Shown here: piece after piece, positions 27,222 to 35,473 of the stretch
Layout of the letters: the number at the start of each line of letters is the position of its first letter
Position numbering within the stretch: the first letter of the stretch is position 1
Origin: an uncultured Flavobacteriaceae bacterium
GTDB taxonomy: Bacteria > Bacteroidota > Bacteroidia > Flavobacteriales > Flavobacteriaceae
Length of the DNA stretch: 53,680 bases
Assembly (NCBI GenBank): GCA_913043275.1
Contig: CAJWLL010000011.1
Location: 1 to 53,680, forward strand
Direction: 5' to 3'
Program-made: the position numbers and the translations under genes
Notes under the pieces: model-generated
What the model saw: only the letters and a program-made list of their open reading frames with translations
The model's database searches: none
Told to the model about the DNA's origin: nothing

Positions 27222-28550
27222 ATGAATAGAAAAAAATTTATTAAAAGTACTGCAATTATGGGTGCAGCTGGAATGTTTCTTCCCAACCTAAAAAGCTATG
27301 CGCTATCAAAATCATCAAAAAACCTTTCAGCCAATGATCAAATCAATATTGGGAGTATCGGTATAAATGGTATGGGTTGGGCCAATACATTGAAAGCCAT
27401 AAAAGTTCCTGGAGTTAACCTTGTAGCTGTGTGTGATGTAGATCAAAATGCCATCCAAAAAAAATTAAAACACAAAGCAGTTGTAAACATAAAAGATAAA
27501 ATTAAGATTTATAGTGACTACCGAAATATGCTAGAGCAAAAAGACATTGATCTAATCTACATTGGAACGCCAGACCATTGGCATGCATTAATGATGATTG
27601 ATGCAGCAGCAGCGGGAAAACACGTATATGTGGAAAAACCCATAGGAAACTCTATAGTAGAATGTGAAGCAATGGTCGCTGCACAAAAAAGATACGGTAG
27701 CGTCATCCAAGTGGGTCAATGGCAAAGAAGTTCTACCCATTTTCAAGATGCTATGGCTTTTGTTCATAGTGGTAAGCTAGGCCCTATAAGAACCGTTAAG
27801 GTCTCTTGTTATCAGGGATGGATGCGCCCTCAGCCCAAAGTCGCCAACACTGAGCCTCCCAAAGGTGTTGACTATGACGCATGGTTGGGACCAGCTCCCA
27901 AAAAACCTTTTAATGCCAGTAGATTTCACTTTCATTTCAGATGGTTTTGGGATTATGCTGGAGGATTAATGACCGACTGGGGAGTGCATCTTCTGGATTA
28001 CGCTTTGATCGGCATGAAAGCTACCGTTCCCAAATCAATAGTGGGCTTGGGTGGACAATTTGCCTATCCCAATTTGAGTCAAGAAACACCCGACACCCTT
28101 ACTACACTATATGAATTCGATCAGTTCAATTTGGTTTGGGATTCTGCAATGGGTATTGATAATGGTTCTTATGGTAGAGATCATTGTATTGCTTTTATCG
28201 GAAACAACGCAACCCTTGTTGTTGACAGAAATGGATGGGAAGTTATTGAGGAAAAAAGAAGTGAAAAAAAGGTTATTATTCCCCTTCAAAAGAAGTCAAA
28301 TAATGGTCATCAACAACACCAGTTCAATTTTATTCAAGCTATTAGAGAAAACAAACCGGAAATATTAAATTGTAATGTAGAAGCTGCTGCTCTTGTAGCT
28401 AAAGTTGCACAAATGGGTAACATATCGTTCAGAGCAAATCAAAAATTAAATTGGTTGAGAAAAAAAAATCAATTTGACGATCCAAAAATTAATAATCTTT
28501 ATCTTGCTAAAGAATATTTCAACGGTTATCAACTCCCCCTCATAAGATAA
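27222..28550 (+). CDS. Gfo/Idh/MocA family oxidoreductase with Tat-like signal
   Basis: This 442-residue protein has an N-terminal signal that resembles a Tat leader (NRKKFIKSTAIMGAAGMF, with RK in place of RR). An NAD(P)-binding Rossmann domain follows, with GSIGINGMGWANTLKA, the EKP motif in VYVEKPIGNS, and a C-terminal alpha/beta domain including FRWFWDYAGGLMTDWGVHLLD. This type is common in Bacteroidota and often acts on sugars or glycosides in the periplasm, with the cofactor carried through the Tat path. The substrate is unknown. It is followed by a sugar kinase after 8 bases, and a sugar nucleotidyltransferase after that, so all three probably act on one sugar. Confidence 0.85.
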   Translation: MNRKKFIKSTAIMGAAGMFLPNLKSYALSKSSKNLSANDQINIGSIGINGMGWANTLKAIKVPGVNLVAVCDVDQNAIQKKLKHKAVVNIKDKIKIYSDYRNMLEQKDIDLIYIGTPDHWHALMMIDAAAAGKHVYVEKPIGNSIVECEAMVAAQKRYGSVIQVGQWQRSSTHFQDAMAFVHSGKLGPIRTVKVSCYQGWMRPQPKVANTEPPKGVDYDAWLGPAPKKPFNASRFHFHFRWFWDYAGGLMTDWGVHLLDYALIGMKATVPKSIVGLGGQFAYPNLSQETPDTLTTLYEFDQFNLVWDSAMGIDNGSYGRDHCIAFIGNNATLVVDRNGWEVIEEKRSEKKVIIPLQKKSNNGHQQHQFNFIQAIRENKPEILNCNVEAAALVAKVAQMGNISFRANQKLNWLRKKNQFDDPKINNLYLAKEYFNGYQLPLIR

Positions 28551-28558
28551 TTTTATAA

Positions 28559-29629
28559 ATGAAAAAAATATTGTCCATAGCTCCTGGAAGGGTATGTCTT
28601 TTTGGAGATCACCAGGACTATCTTGAACTACCTGTAATAGCTTGTGCCATCGATCGCATAATGCAAATTCATGCCCAAGAAAATGGAAAAGATCAATTTG
28701 AAATCAACATGCCGGATGTGAATCAAAAAAGAAGCATTTCACTAAAGCCAGACTTCAATGAAATTTCGAGAGGTGATTTTCTTAAAACTGCACTCAAGGT
28801 TTTACATAAAATACAAATTGTCCCTAACAAAGGGTATAATTTAACTATCACCAGCAAAATACCAATTAATGCTGGTTTATCAAGCTCTTCGGCTCTGACC
28901 ATTGCATGGATTCAATTTTTAATTGCTGCCTTTTCAGATAGGTCTTTTTCACCAAAAGAATTAGCCCTTCTTGCATATCAAACCGAAGTGATTGAACAGG
29001 GATCCTCGGGAGGAAAAATGGATCATTTTACCATTGCGATTGGTGACACTATTTTTCTAGATACCCATACAGATATAGTTCAACAATTTAATAGTCTAAA
29101 TCTAAATTTGGTCGTTGGGGTTTCCGGTTTATCAAAAGACACATTTGGAACACTTTCCCATCTAAAAAGCAATGCTTGGAAGGCTATAAATCAAGTTAAA
29201 GATAAAACCCCGGAATTTGACATTGCCTTGACAAACTTTAAAGATCTAAATAAAAATCTGGAACTGGTAGAAACTTCTCTTAAGCCCTTTTTCTATGCTG
29301 CTGTTTGTAATCATGATATTACTAAAAGGGCATTAAAAGCTTTAGAACAAAAAAAACTAAACATTAATGTTTTGGGAGAATTAATGAGCGAGCATCACCT
29401 AATGCTAAAATCGTACCTCAAGATCACTCCTCCTTTGATAGACAAAATGATTGATTCAGCAAATGAGTCAGGAGCAATAGGAAGTAAAATTGTAGGGTCA
29501 GGTGGAGGCGGTTGTATAGTTTCAATTGTCGAAGAAAAAACCAAAAAACAAGTCATTAATGCCATTAAAGCAACTGGAGCAAAAGATGCTTTTTCTGTAA
29601 ACATTACAAAAGGAGCTAGGTTAAATTAA
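28559..29629 (+). CDS. GHMP-family sugar kinase (galactokinase-like)
   Basis: This 356-residue kinase of the GHMP superfamily has motif 1 APGRVCLFGDHQDYLELPV, motif 2 INAGLSSSSALTIAW (ATP-binding glycine/serine loop) and motif 3 KIVGSGGGGCIVSIV. The GDHQDY stretch resembles the GEHTDY of galactokinase more than the equivalent in mevalonate kinase, so a sugar-1-kinase is likelier. It sits between a Gfo/Idh oxidoreductase and a nucleotidyltransferase with gaps of 8 and 7 bases. A kinase plus pyrophosphorylase pair is what a sugar salvage route (as in L-fucose, arabinose or uronic acid activation) would need. The actual sugar is not known. Confidence 0.8.
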   Translation: MKKILSIAPGRVCLFGDHQDYLELPVIACAIDRIMQIHAQENGKDQFEINMPDVNQKRSISLKPDFNEISRGDFLKTALKVLHKIQIVPNKGYNLTITSKIPINAGLSSSSALTIAWIQFLIAAFSDRSFSPKELALLAYQTEVIEQGSSGGKMDHFTIAIGDTIFLDTHTDIVQQFNSLNLNLVVGVSGLSKDTFGTLSHLKSNAWKAINQVKDKTPEFDIALTNFKDLNKNLELVETSLKPFFYAAVCNHDITKRALKALEQKKLNINVLGELMSEHHLMLKSYLKITPPLIDKMIDSANESGAIGSKIVGSGGGGCIVSIVEEKTKKQVINAIKATGAKDAFSVNITKGARLN

Positions 29630-29636
29630 ATATTTT

Positions 29637-30476
29637 ATGACTGAGAACATCATTATTCTTGCCGGAGGGTCTTCCTCTAGAATGAAAAAATCAGTAAATC
29701 AAAATTTATCTTCTGAAAAGATTGCTCAAGCTAATCAACTCAGTAAAGGTTTGATTGAATTGGGTGGGAGACCTTTTTTAAGCTATTTGTTAGATAATAT
29801 TGTAAATGCAGAATTCAAGAAAGTTTACATAATCACTGGAGAAAATTCTATAATGTTTCGTCAAGCCTTTGAAAATAATCCAAATTTCGACCAAATCAAA
29901 ATTCAGTTTGCTACTCAATATATCCCCGAGGGGCGAGAGAAACCATATGGAACAGCAGATGCTTTGCAACAGTGTCTCGAACAATATCCTAGTTTGAAAG
30001 AAGATAGATTCTGTGTCTGTAACAGCGATAATCTTTACTCCTTAAAGGCATTAAAAACACTTAAAAATACTCCCAAGCGTCAAGCGATTCTGGCTTATGA
30101 TATCGACTCCCTCGAATACCCTAATGAAAGGATTTCGCGATTTGCAGTGATGAAATTTAACGAAAGTTTCACTTTACTGTCCATTGTCGAAAAGCCTGAG
30201 CCCACCAAAATAAAAACTTACTCTGATAGCCTTAAAAAAATTAGGGTTAGCATGAATATCTTTTTGTTTGAGGGTAAATATTTTTTTAAATACCTCAAAA
30301 ATTGTTCCCCTCACCCTGAAAGAGACGAAAAAGAATTACCTACAGCTTTGACGGACATGATCAATAATGGCATCCTAGTCCAAGGGATTCCCATTGCAGA
30401 ACATGTTCCAGATTTAACCTCCAAAAAAGATATTACCGAATTGGAAAATTTATTAAATAAGGATCAAATTTTATAA
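29637..30476 (+). CDS. Sugar-phosphate nucleotidyltransferase (NDP-sugar pyrophosphorylase)
   Basis: This 279-residue protein has a GT-A-like nucleotidyltransferase fold. The N-terminal loop IIILAGGSSSRMKKS is the variant of GGxGxR that holds the nucleotide; ELGGRPFLSYLLDNI is the second conserved stretch, and CNSDNLY is the metal-binding region. Later IVEKPEPT is the typical sugar-contact motif. The first loop is followed by an insert of about 25 residues (NQNLSSEKIAQANQLSK) before GLIELGGRP, which is unusual. It is the last gene of the three-gene operon and probably makes an NDP-sugar from the kinase product. Confidence 0.82.
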   Translation: MTENIIILAGGSSSRMKKSVNQNLSSEKIAQANQLSKGLIELGGRPFLSYLLDNIVNAEFKKVYIITGENSIMFRQAFENNPNFDQIKIQFATQYIPEGREKPYGTADALQQCLEQYPSLKEDRFCVCNSDNLYSLKALKTLKNTPKRQAILAYDIDSLEYPNERISRFAVMKFNESFTLLSIVEKPEPTKIKTYSDSLKKIRVSMNIFLFEGKYFFKYLKNCSPHPERDEKELPTALTDMINNGILVQGIPIAEHVPDLTSKKDITELENLLNKDQIL

Positions 30477-30489
30477 TTATATACACTTT

Positions 30490-30503
30490 GAGATAATTAT
30501 CTC
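30490..30503. promoter_or_regulatory. Perfect 14-base palindrome, candidate operator
   Basis: GAGATAATTATCTC is its own reverse complement. It lies 14 bases after the nucleotidyltransferase stop and about 66 bases before the Bax inhibitor-1 family gene. It has no T-tract, so it is not a terminator; a dimeric regulator site is plausible but unproved. Confidence 0.3.
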
Positions 30504-30569
30504 TATATTAAAAGTGAAATTTTAAAATCATTCTATCTTTATGGTCAGATAATATTAAATTTCAAATCA

Positions 30570-31307
30570 ATGTCCAATCATTTATCCTTTAGATCCGGAA
30601 ATCCGGTTCTTAGAAAATCTACTTTTTCAAATACCTCAGAGGTCTCTGAAACCATGACCATTAATGGAACAGTCAATAAAACCTCTATCAGTTTACTCTT
30701 ATTAGTCGGGACCGGTTATCTAACATTTAGCAATATTAGCCCTGGCATTTTGATCACATGTGGTATTGGTGGTTTTATAATAGCCATAATTACTGTTTTT
30801 AAAAAAGAATGGGCGCCTATTACAGTTCCACTTTATGCAATTTTAGAAGGAGGTTTACTCGGGGGGGTATCCTTCATGTACAACAGTCTTTATGACGGGA
30901 TCGTTACCGATGCAATTTTTCTTACTGTGGGCATATTATTATCACTTCTTCTTGCCTATCGTTCAGGTTACATCAAGCCCACCGAAAATTTTAAACTTGG
31001 CATTTTTGCCGCAACAGGTGGGATTGCAATTGTTTATTTGGTGAATTTTGTAATGGGTTTCTTTGGCTCTAGCATGGGAGTTATGCAAATCGATAACGCC
31101 TCACCAATGAGTATAGGTTTCAGTGCCGTTGTTGTAGTAATAGCAGCACTTAACTTGGTATTAGACTTTGATTTCATTGAAGAAGGTGCTGAAAAAGGAG
31201 CTCCTAAATATATGGAATGGTACGGTGCTTTCGGTCTTTTGGTTACCCTGATCTGGCTCTACCTGGAGATTTTAAGACTTTTGGCTAAACTTAATTCTAG
31301 AAGGTGA
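30570..31307 (+). CDS. Bax inhibitor-1/YccA family membrane protein
   Basis: This 245-residue membrane protein has about seven hydrophobic helices. The N-terminus carries SGNPVLRKSTF, typical of the Bacteroidota YbhL/YccA-like branch. The C-terminal LVLDFDFIEEGAEKGAPKYMEWY, LVTLIWLYLEILRLL marks the family and its acidic channel-gate region. Family members are pH- or Ca-responsive channels or interact with FtsH; the role here is not known. It has its own upstream region with a 14-base palindrome. Confidence 0.88.
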   Translation: MSNHLSFRSGNPVLRKSTFSNTSEVSETMTINGTVNKTSISLLLLVGTGYLTFSNISPGILITCGIGGFIIAIITVFKKEWAPITVPLYAILEGGLLGGVSFMYNSLYDGIVTDAIFLTVGILLSLLLAYRSGYIKPTENFKLGIFAATGGIAIVYLVNFVMGFFGSSMGVMQIDNASPMSIGFSAVVVVIAALNLVLDFDFIEEGAEKGAPKYMEWYGAFGLLVTLIWLYLEILRLLAKLNSRR

Positions 31308-31455
31308 AATTTATAAATTCTCTGTATTTAAAACGACAATTATTTATCTAGAGAGAATAACCAAATATCTACCAGAACAAGAAGTCTAATTCTAAGATAA
31401 AATATTGATTTTAAGGTTGCTTATCATAAACGCCTAAAAAGCCAAAGTCCAATGG

Positions 31456-31884
31456 CTAGGGTTTAAAAAAATCTTCCTCTTTTATAACAACAAAATTTCC
31501 CTCCATAGAAGCGTCGAAAAAAAAAGTAAAGATGTGACGCTCACCATAATTGATCACTGTGTTTTGGAGATCTTCAAAATAAAACTCCTTTGATTTATAC
31601 TGAAGATAAATCCTGGAGATTGGCAATCCAGTGAATAAATATTCATCATTATTTCGAATATAAATGTGGTTTAAATATTTTTTATACTGATCCCTAACAC
31701 AGACAATAATATCATGATCAACAGTATTTTTAACCAATAAAAAAGTTTTTGATGAAGGTGCAATCACATCTGAAGGAAAACGATCCTCAAAGGTTTTGTC
31801 TCCGGTTTTACCTCTTTGAGCTTGATTAGCAAGAGGTAAGACAAGTAAAAACGACAAAAGAGTATATTTAAAACAAAATTTCAT
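31456..31884 (-). CDS. Small secreted protein, unknown function
   Basis: This 142-residue protein has a clear signal peptide (MKFCFKYTLLSFLLVLPLANQAQ). The mature part has alternating charged and aromatic strands (VKNTVDHDIIVCVRD, ISRIYLQYKSKEFYF, HIFTFFFDASM), suggesting a small beta-sandwich. I do not recognise a family. It is a separate minus-strand gene, 74 bases downstream of the alpha/beta hydrolase, and could be co-transcribed with it. Confidence 0.65.
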   Translation of the reverse strand: MKFCFKYTLLSFLLVLPLANQAQRGKTGDKTFEDRFPSDVIAPSSKTFLLVKNTVDHDIIVCVRDQYKKYLNHIYIRNNDEYLFTGLPISRIYLQYKSKEFYFEDLQNTVINYGERHIFTFFFDASMEGNFVVIKEEDFFKP

Positions 31885-31958
31885 TTAAAATAAATACAAT
31901 TAAAAATAAGGAATTATCCATTAATTATAAAGTTAGTTGATTAAAAATGGATATAAAT

Positions 31959-32822
31959 CTAGTTTGATTTCAAAAAGGCTAAAGTTTCATCTATCACCCC
32001 ATCGTCTCTCAAAATCCTCCGGTGTCCCAGTCGCTTGGTAATAATCAATCGACCTTTTTTAAGGTTTTTGTCAATATTTATAGCATTGAAGAGTTCTACC
32101 TCCCTGTCATTTTCATCGTGAATGACAAGTGTTTTAGCCTGAATTGAATTGGCCGAAACAGCAGTTGAAAATTCTGTAATTTTTTTGTTTGTTTTTAGAA
32201 AAAAATAATCACCCATTAACTTCTGGGCTTTTGTTCCCAGTCCAATCAAATCAAAGTATTTTTCGAATAAATCCATTGACTTATCAAAAGAGCTAATCAA
32301 TATTAATTTTTTGATTTCAGGATGGCGAGCACAAACATAAGCACTTGAAAAAGCGCCACCAGAATGCCCTAAAATAGCTTCAAAAGGTCCCCACTTGTTC
32401 AACAAGAACTCTAGTGTTAGTATAAACTCTGGAAGATTTGTTGTCACACCACGAGATTTACCATGAGCGGGTGCATCAAAGGCATAAATGTCGTAGTCCA
32501 AGTCCATTAATTTTTCTATTATTTTAAAAAAATTGGTCGCTCTACCACTCCACCCATGCATTAGCATGATCTTGGAACCCTTTCCTGTCCAATGATAGGT
32601 ATAAACACTTTTTTTCAACCCTTTGATGTAAACAGATGATTTTTGAGCATTAGAATCAACAAAAATTTCTCGCTCAAGTAATTGATAACTAAGTGGCTTG
32701 GTAAAGAAAAAAGCTGCCAATCGCATTGCAAAATAAGGGTGTATAAACTCCAGTGTACTCAATGCGTATTTAAAAGCAGATAAAAGTACGATCCCTTGAT
32801 TAAAATTTCTAGGCTTGTCCAT
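31959..32822 (-). CDS. Alpha/beta hydrolase
   Basis: This 287-residue protein has the alpha/beta hydrolase core: oxyanion-hole stretch LMHGWSGRATNFFK, YDIYAFDAPAHGKS, the nucleophile elbow GHSGGAFSS (GxSxG with Ser), VIHDENDREV with the acid Asp, and a final HRRILRD carrying His. There is no signal peptide, so it is cytoplasmic or membrane associated. Substrate unknown; an esterase or lipase-like activity is the default for this group. Confidence 0.88.
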   Translation of the reverse strand: MDKPRNFNQGIVLLSAFKYALSTLEFIHPYFAMRLAAFFFTKPLSYQLLEREIFVDSNAQKSSVYIKGLKKSVYTYHWTGKGSKIMLMHGWSGRATNFFKIIEKLMDLDYDIYAFDAPAHGKSRGVTTNLPEFILTLEFLLNKWGPFEAILGHSGGAFSSAYVCARHPEIKKLILISSFDKSMDLFEKYFDLIGLGTKAQKLMGDYFFLKTNKKITEFSTAVSANSIQAKTLVIHDENDREVELFNAINIDKNLKKGRLIITKRLGHRRILRDDGVIDETLAFLKSN

Positions 32823-33108
32823 TGATTAGATGCTTCTCAATAAAACTTCTTTAAACACGAATATCAACTTAAGTAATTCTAAAAATCATATAATCATCCT
32901 ATTTACTGAATACTCATATCACCATATTACAAATCAATAATATACATTTTAGAAAAAGTTCCAAATATATCACAATACATTCAAATAAGATTTTAGATAA
33001 TACTAATTTGATTGAAAAGAGTGCCAATAATTTATAAAAATTCTTCTAAAAAAATTGGTTACATAAAAAATTCATAAATTAACACTTATATTAACCGATC
33101 TAAAAATT

Positions 33109-33618
33109 ATGAAAATCTTTAAAACATCAACACTCATTATTATTGTCACGCTACTCTTTTCTTGCCAGCCAGCAGTTGAGTCAGCACCAGAAATTGATTT
33201 AACAACTTACAATCTCAATTTAGATACAGCTCAAAAATACTTTGCATCATTTTCAACTGAAGATCTTGAGGGTCAAAAACCCCTCATATGTCCAGGAGTT
33301 ACTCATTATGCGCCATTTTTGGGTAGTAAACCTGCAAACATGGAGGAGATGCTTGCGAATGGCAAGGCATGGATGGATAATTTCGACGATATTTCGTACT
33401 CAGATTCAAAATGGTTCCCTGGAACAGACGACTCAGGAAAACCTAATGGATCAGTCATGACATCAGGAAATTGGACAGCAAAAAGTGTAGCAACAGGGAA
33501 TGTTATAAATGTTAGCGCATTTCACACATTTGTTTTCAATGGTAAAAATCAAATCCACGAAGTTAGAGATTATTTTGATGCTACAGGTGTGATGGCAGCA
33601 GCTATGAAGGTTGAGTAA
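33109..33618 (+). CDS. SnoaL/NTF2-like lipoprotein
   Basis: This 169-residue protein has a lipoprotein signal ending at LLFSCQ. The mature part resembles a SnoaL-like NTF2 fold: helix-strand pattern with MEEMLANGKAWMDNFDDISYSD, a central WFPGTDDSG, and the closing strands VNVSAFHTFVFNGKNQIHEVRDYFD. Such domains bind small ligands or carry out isomerase-type reactions; many are non-enzymatic. A 286-base gene-free AT-rich stretch lies upstream, and a strong terminator follows. Confidence 0.75.
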   Translation: MKIFKTSTLIIIVTLLFSCQPAVESAPEIDLTTYNLNLDTAQKYFASFSTEDLEGQKPLICPGVTHYAPFLGSKPANMEEMLANGKAWMDNFDDISYSDSKWFPGTDDSGKPNGSVMTSGNWTAKSVATGNVINVSAFHTFVFNGKNQIHEVRDYFDATGVMAAAMKVE

Positions 33619-33643
33619 TCAACTCATTGATCTTATTTTAATT

Positions 33644-33673
33644 AAAGCCCTTCTTTGAGAAAGGGCTTTTTTT
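33644..33673 (+). terminator. Rho-independent terminator after the SnoaL-like gene
   Basis: A 9-bp stem AAAGCCCTT/AAGGGCTTT with an 8-base loop is followed by a run of T, 26 bases after the stop at 33618. This is the clearest terminator in the window. Confidence 0.85.
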
Positions 33674-33699
33674 GTCATCGATCCAATTTGATATATTTG
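33671..33699 (+). promoter_or_regulatory. Candidate promoter for the sulfatase gene
   Basis: TTTG (33671-33674), a 17-base spacer and TATATTTG (33692-33699) fit the Bacteroidota -33/-7 pattern with a perfect -7 box. The start would be near 33706, shortly before the ATG at 33718. The -33 box overlaps the T-tract of the terminator, so the two signals are back to back. Confidence 0.5.
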
Positions 33700-33717
33700 A
33701 TTTATAAAGTCTTTATT

Positions 33718-35334
33718 ATGAAAAATAGAATTCTTTTTCTACTCGTTCTTTTGATGATCTCAATGGGGATATCCAAAGTTGAATCCGGTTTTCAATTTCC
33801 AAATAAACCCATATCAAATACCTCAAAACTTAAAGTTAAATCTAACAAAGACAAACCCAATATTCTTTTCATAGCGATAGATGACATGAACGATTGGGTA
33901 GGCTACCTTGGCGGGCATAGTGGGATGAAAATCCATACCCCAAATATAGACAGACTGGCACGTAGTTCGATGGTTTTTACCAATGCTCATACCCCCTCTC
34001 CTGCTTGCGCAACGGCACGTGCAGCCATACTTACTGGTGTGCATCACGCCCGATCTGGAATTAAAAATACGCATTGGGGGGATGGCCCAGAATGGAGAAA
34101 ATTTCCACAACTAAAAAATGTAGAAACCCTAGAACAGTTTTTTAAAAACAGAGGCTACAAGACCCTTGGAGCTGGAAAAATTTATCACAGTCAAGCTCCT
34201 CCATGGACTCCCACCAGTCAAGTAGAACCCGAAAACTGGGATTTTTATTACCCAAGTCCCTATATCTCCCATCCCTATCAAATTCGTGCACCAAATGAAG
34301 TAATTTATCCCAAAGAAGTAGATAATAAAACAAGACCAGGGGAATCCGATGGAAGTGGTAAAAGTAGTTGGTGGACATGGGGGCCACTATCTGTCAACGA
34401 TCAAAAAATGGCCGACTATCAAATAGTAGATTGGGCCAACTATCAACTTAAATTAGATCATAAAAAACCTTTTTTTCTTGCCATAGGAACTTGGAAACCT
34501 CACGACCCCTGGGAAGTACCTCAGAAATATTTTAATTTATATCCATTAGAAGATGTCGTATTGCCCTTACATAAAAAAAATGACCTATTGGACGCTTTTG
34601 ACCATGGTAGACGCTGGATTCACAAATGGGTAAAAAATAACAATCAGTGGAAAAAAGTTATACAATCCTATGCAGCAGCCATCAGTTTCTCCGATGCCAT
34701 GATAGGTAGATTACTTGATCAATTAAAAAAATCAGATTATGCTGATAATACAATAATTGTGCTTTGGTCGGATCATGGAATGCATATGGGGGAAAAAGAG
34801 AATATTGAAAAATTTACACTTTGGGAGCGATCCACACGAGTACCGTTAATCATATCCTATCCCGGAATAATACAACCAGAGACAAGCTGTGACCAACCCG
34901 TTAGCCTTATGGATATTTATCCTACACTGGTAGAACTCTCCGGTTTTGAAAAGCCGGTACATTTGGACGGTCACAGTCTGCTTGCTCAAATCAAAAACCC
35001 AAATACTTCAACTGTTCCTGTAATTAGCAGCTATCAGTTTACCTGGACGGAAAAACCTTTTGCCGGTCATGCCGTTAGGAGTAAAAACTATCGATACATC
35101 TACTACCCCGATATAGGTCTTGAAGAATTATACGACCATCAATCTGACCCCAACGAATGGAATAATATTGCTTACAAAAAGGAAAATATAAAAATCATTA
35201 AAAGTCACAGGAAAGTACTATTAGAGATGTTGCCCGAAATCCAATGGAAATTGGGAACTCCCAAGGGTTATAAAATTGATTCGAATAGAAATATAAGGTT
35301 TTTAAATTACAATGAATTGGTAGAAGAAAACTAA
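33718..35334 (+). CDS. Secreted sulfatase, iduronate-2-sulfatase-like (family S1)
   Basis: The protein has about 538 residues from the ATG at 33718, which gives a clean signal peptide (RILFLLVLLMISMGISK). A longer frame to 33655 would begin in the terminator loop and is rejected. The metal-binding NILFIAIDDMNDWVGYLG, the alkaline-phosphatase-like fold and the later IVLWSDHGMHMGEK are all typical of S1 sulfatases of the iduronate sulfatase type. The active-site region is ACATARAAILTG: Cys97 and Arg101 are present, but the usual Pro of CxPxR is Thr. It requires formylglycine conversion; no maturase gene lies in the window. It heads the sulfatase-PSD1-DUF1552 unit. Confidence 0.88.
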   Translation: MKNRILFLLVLLMISMGISKVESGFQFPNKPISNTSKLKVKSNKDKPNILFIAIDDMNDWVGYLGGHSGMKIHTPNIDRLARSSMVFTNAHTPSPACATARAAILTGVHHARSGIKNTHWGDGPEWRKFPQLKNVETLEQFFKNRGYKTLGAGKIYHSQAPPWTPTSQVEPENWDFYYPSPYISHPYQIRAPNEVIYPKEVDNKTRPGESDGSGKSSWWTWGPLSVNDQKMADYQIVDWANYQLKLDHKKPFFLAIGTWKPHDPWEVPQKYFNLYPLEDVVLPLHKKNDLLDAFDHGRRWIHKWVKNNNQWKKVIQSYAAAISFSDAMIGRLLDQLKKSDYADNTIIVLWSDHGMHMGEKENIEKFTLWERSTRVPLIISYPGIIQPETSCDQPVSLMDIYPTLVELSGFEKPVHLDGHSLLAQIKNPNTSTVPVISSYQFTWTEKPFAGHAVRSKNYRYIYYPDIGLEELYDHQSDPNEWNNIAYKKENIKIIKSHRKVLLEMLPEIQWKLGTPKGYKIDSNRNIRFLNYNELVEEN

Positions 35335-35394
35335 AACGAAAAAGAATCTAAAGATTTTTATTATAAATTGACTTTTATTATATGATTAACACAC

Positions 35395-35425
35395 TTGGAA
35401 AGATGGAACATAATTTTTAATTTTC
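35395..35425 (+). promoter_or_regulatory. Candidate promoter for the PSD1/cytochrome gene
   Basis: TTG (35395-35397), a 20-base gap and TAATTTTC (35418-35425) resemble the Bacteroidota -33/-7 pair, with one mismatch in the -7 box. The predicted transcript start is about 42 bases before the ATG at 35474. Confidence 0.35.
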
Positions 35426-35473
35426 GTAAAAAAAATCTAATTAACCTTTAAAACCTATTAACGTCCATTCATT

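Noticed and set aside
28559-29629. Mevalonate kinase
   Set aside because: The first motif has GDHQDY as in galactokinases, and the neighbours are sugar genes.
32823-33108. Possible 37-residue frame in the gap
   Set aside because: Low complexity and AT-rich, without initiation context or any protein-like pattern.
33655-33717. Longer sulfatase start
   Set aside because: It would begin inside the terminator hairpin and place 21 odd residues before a perfect signal peptide.
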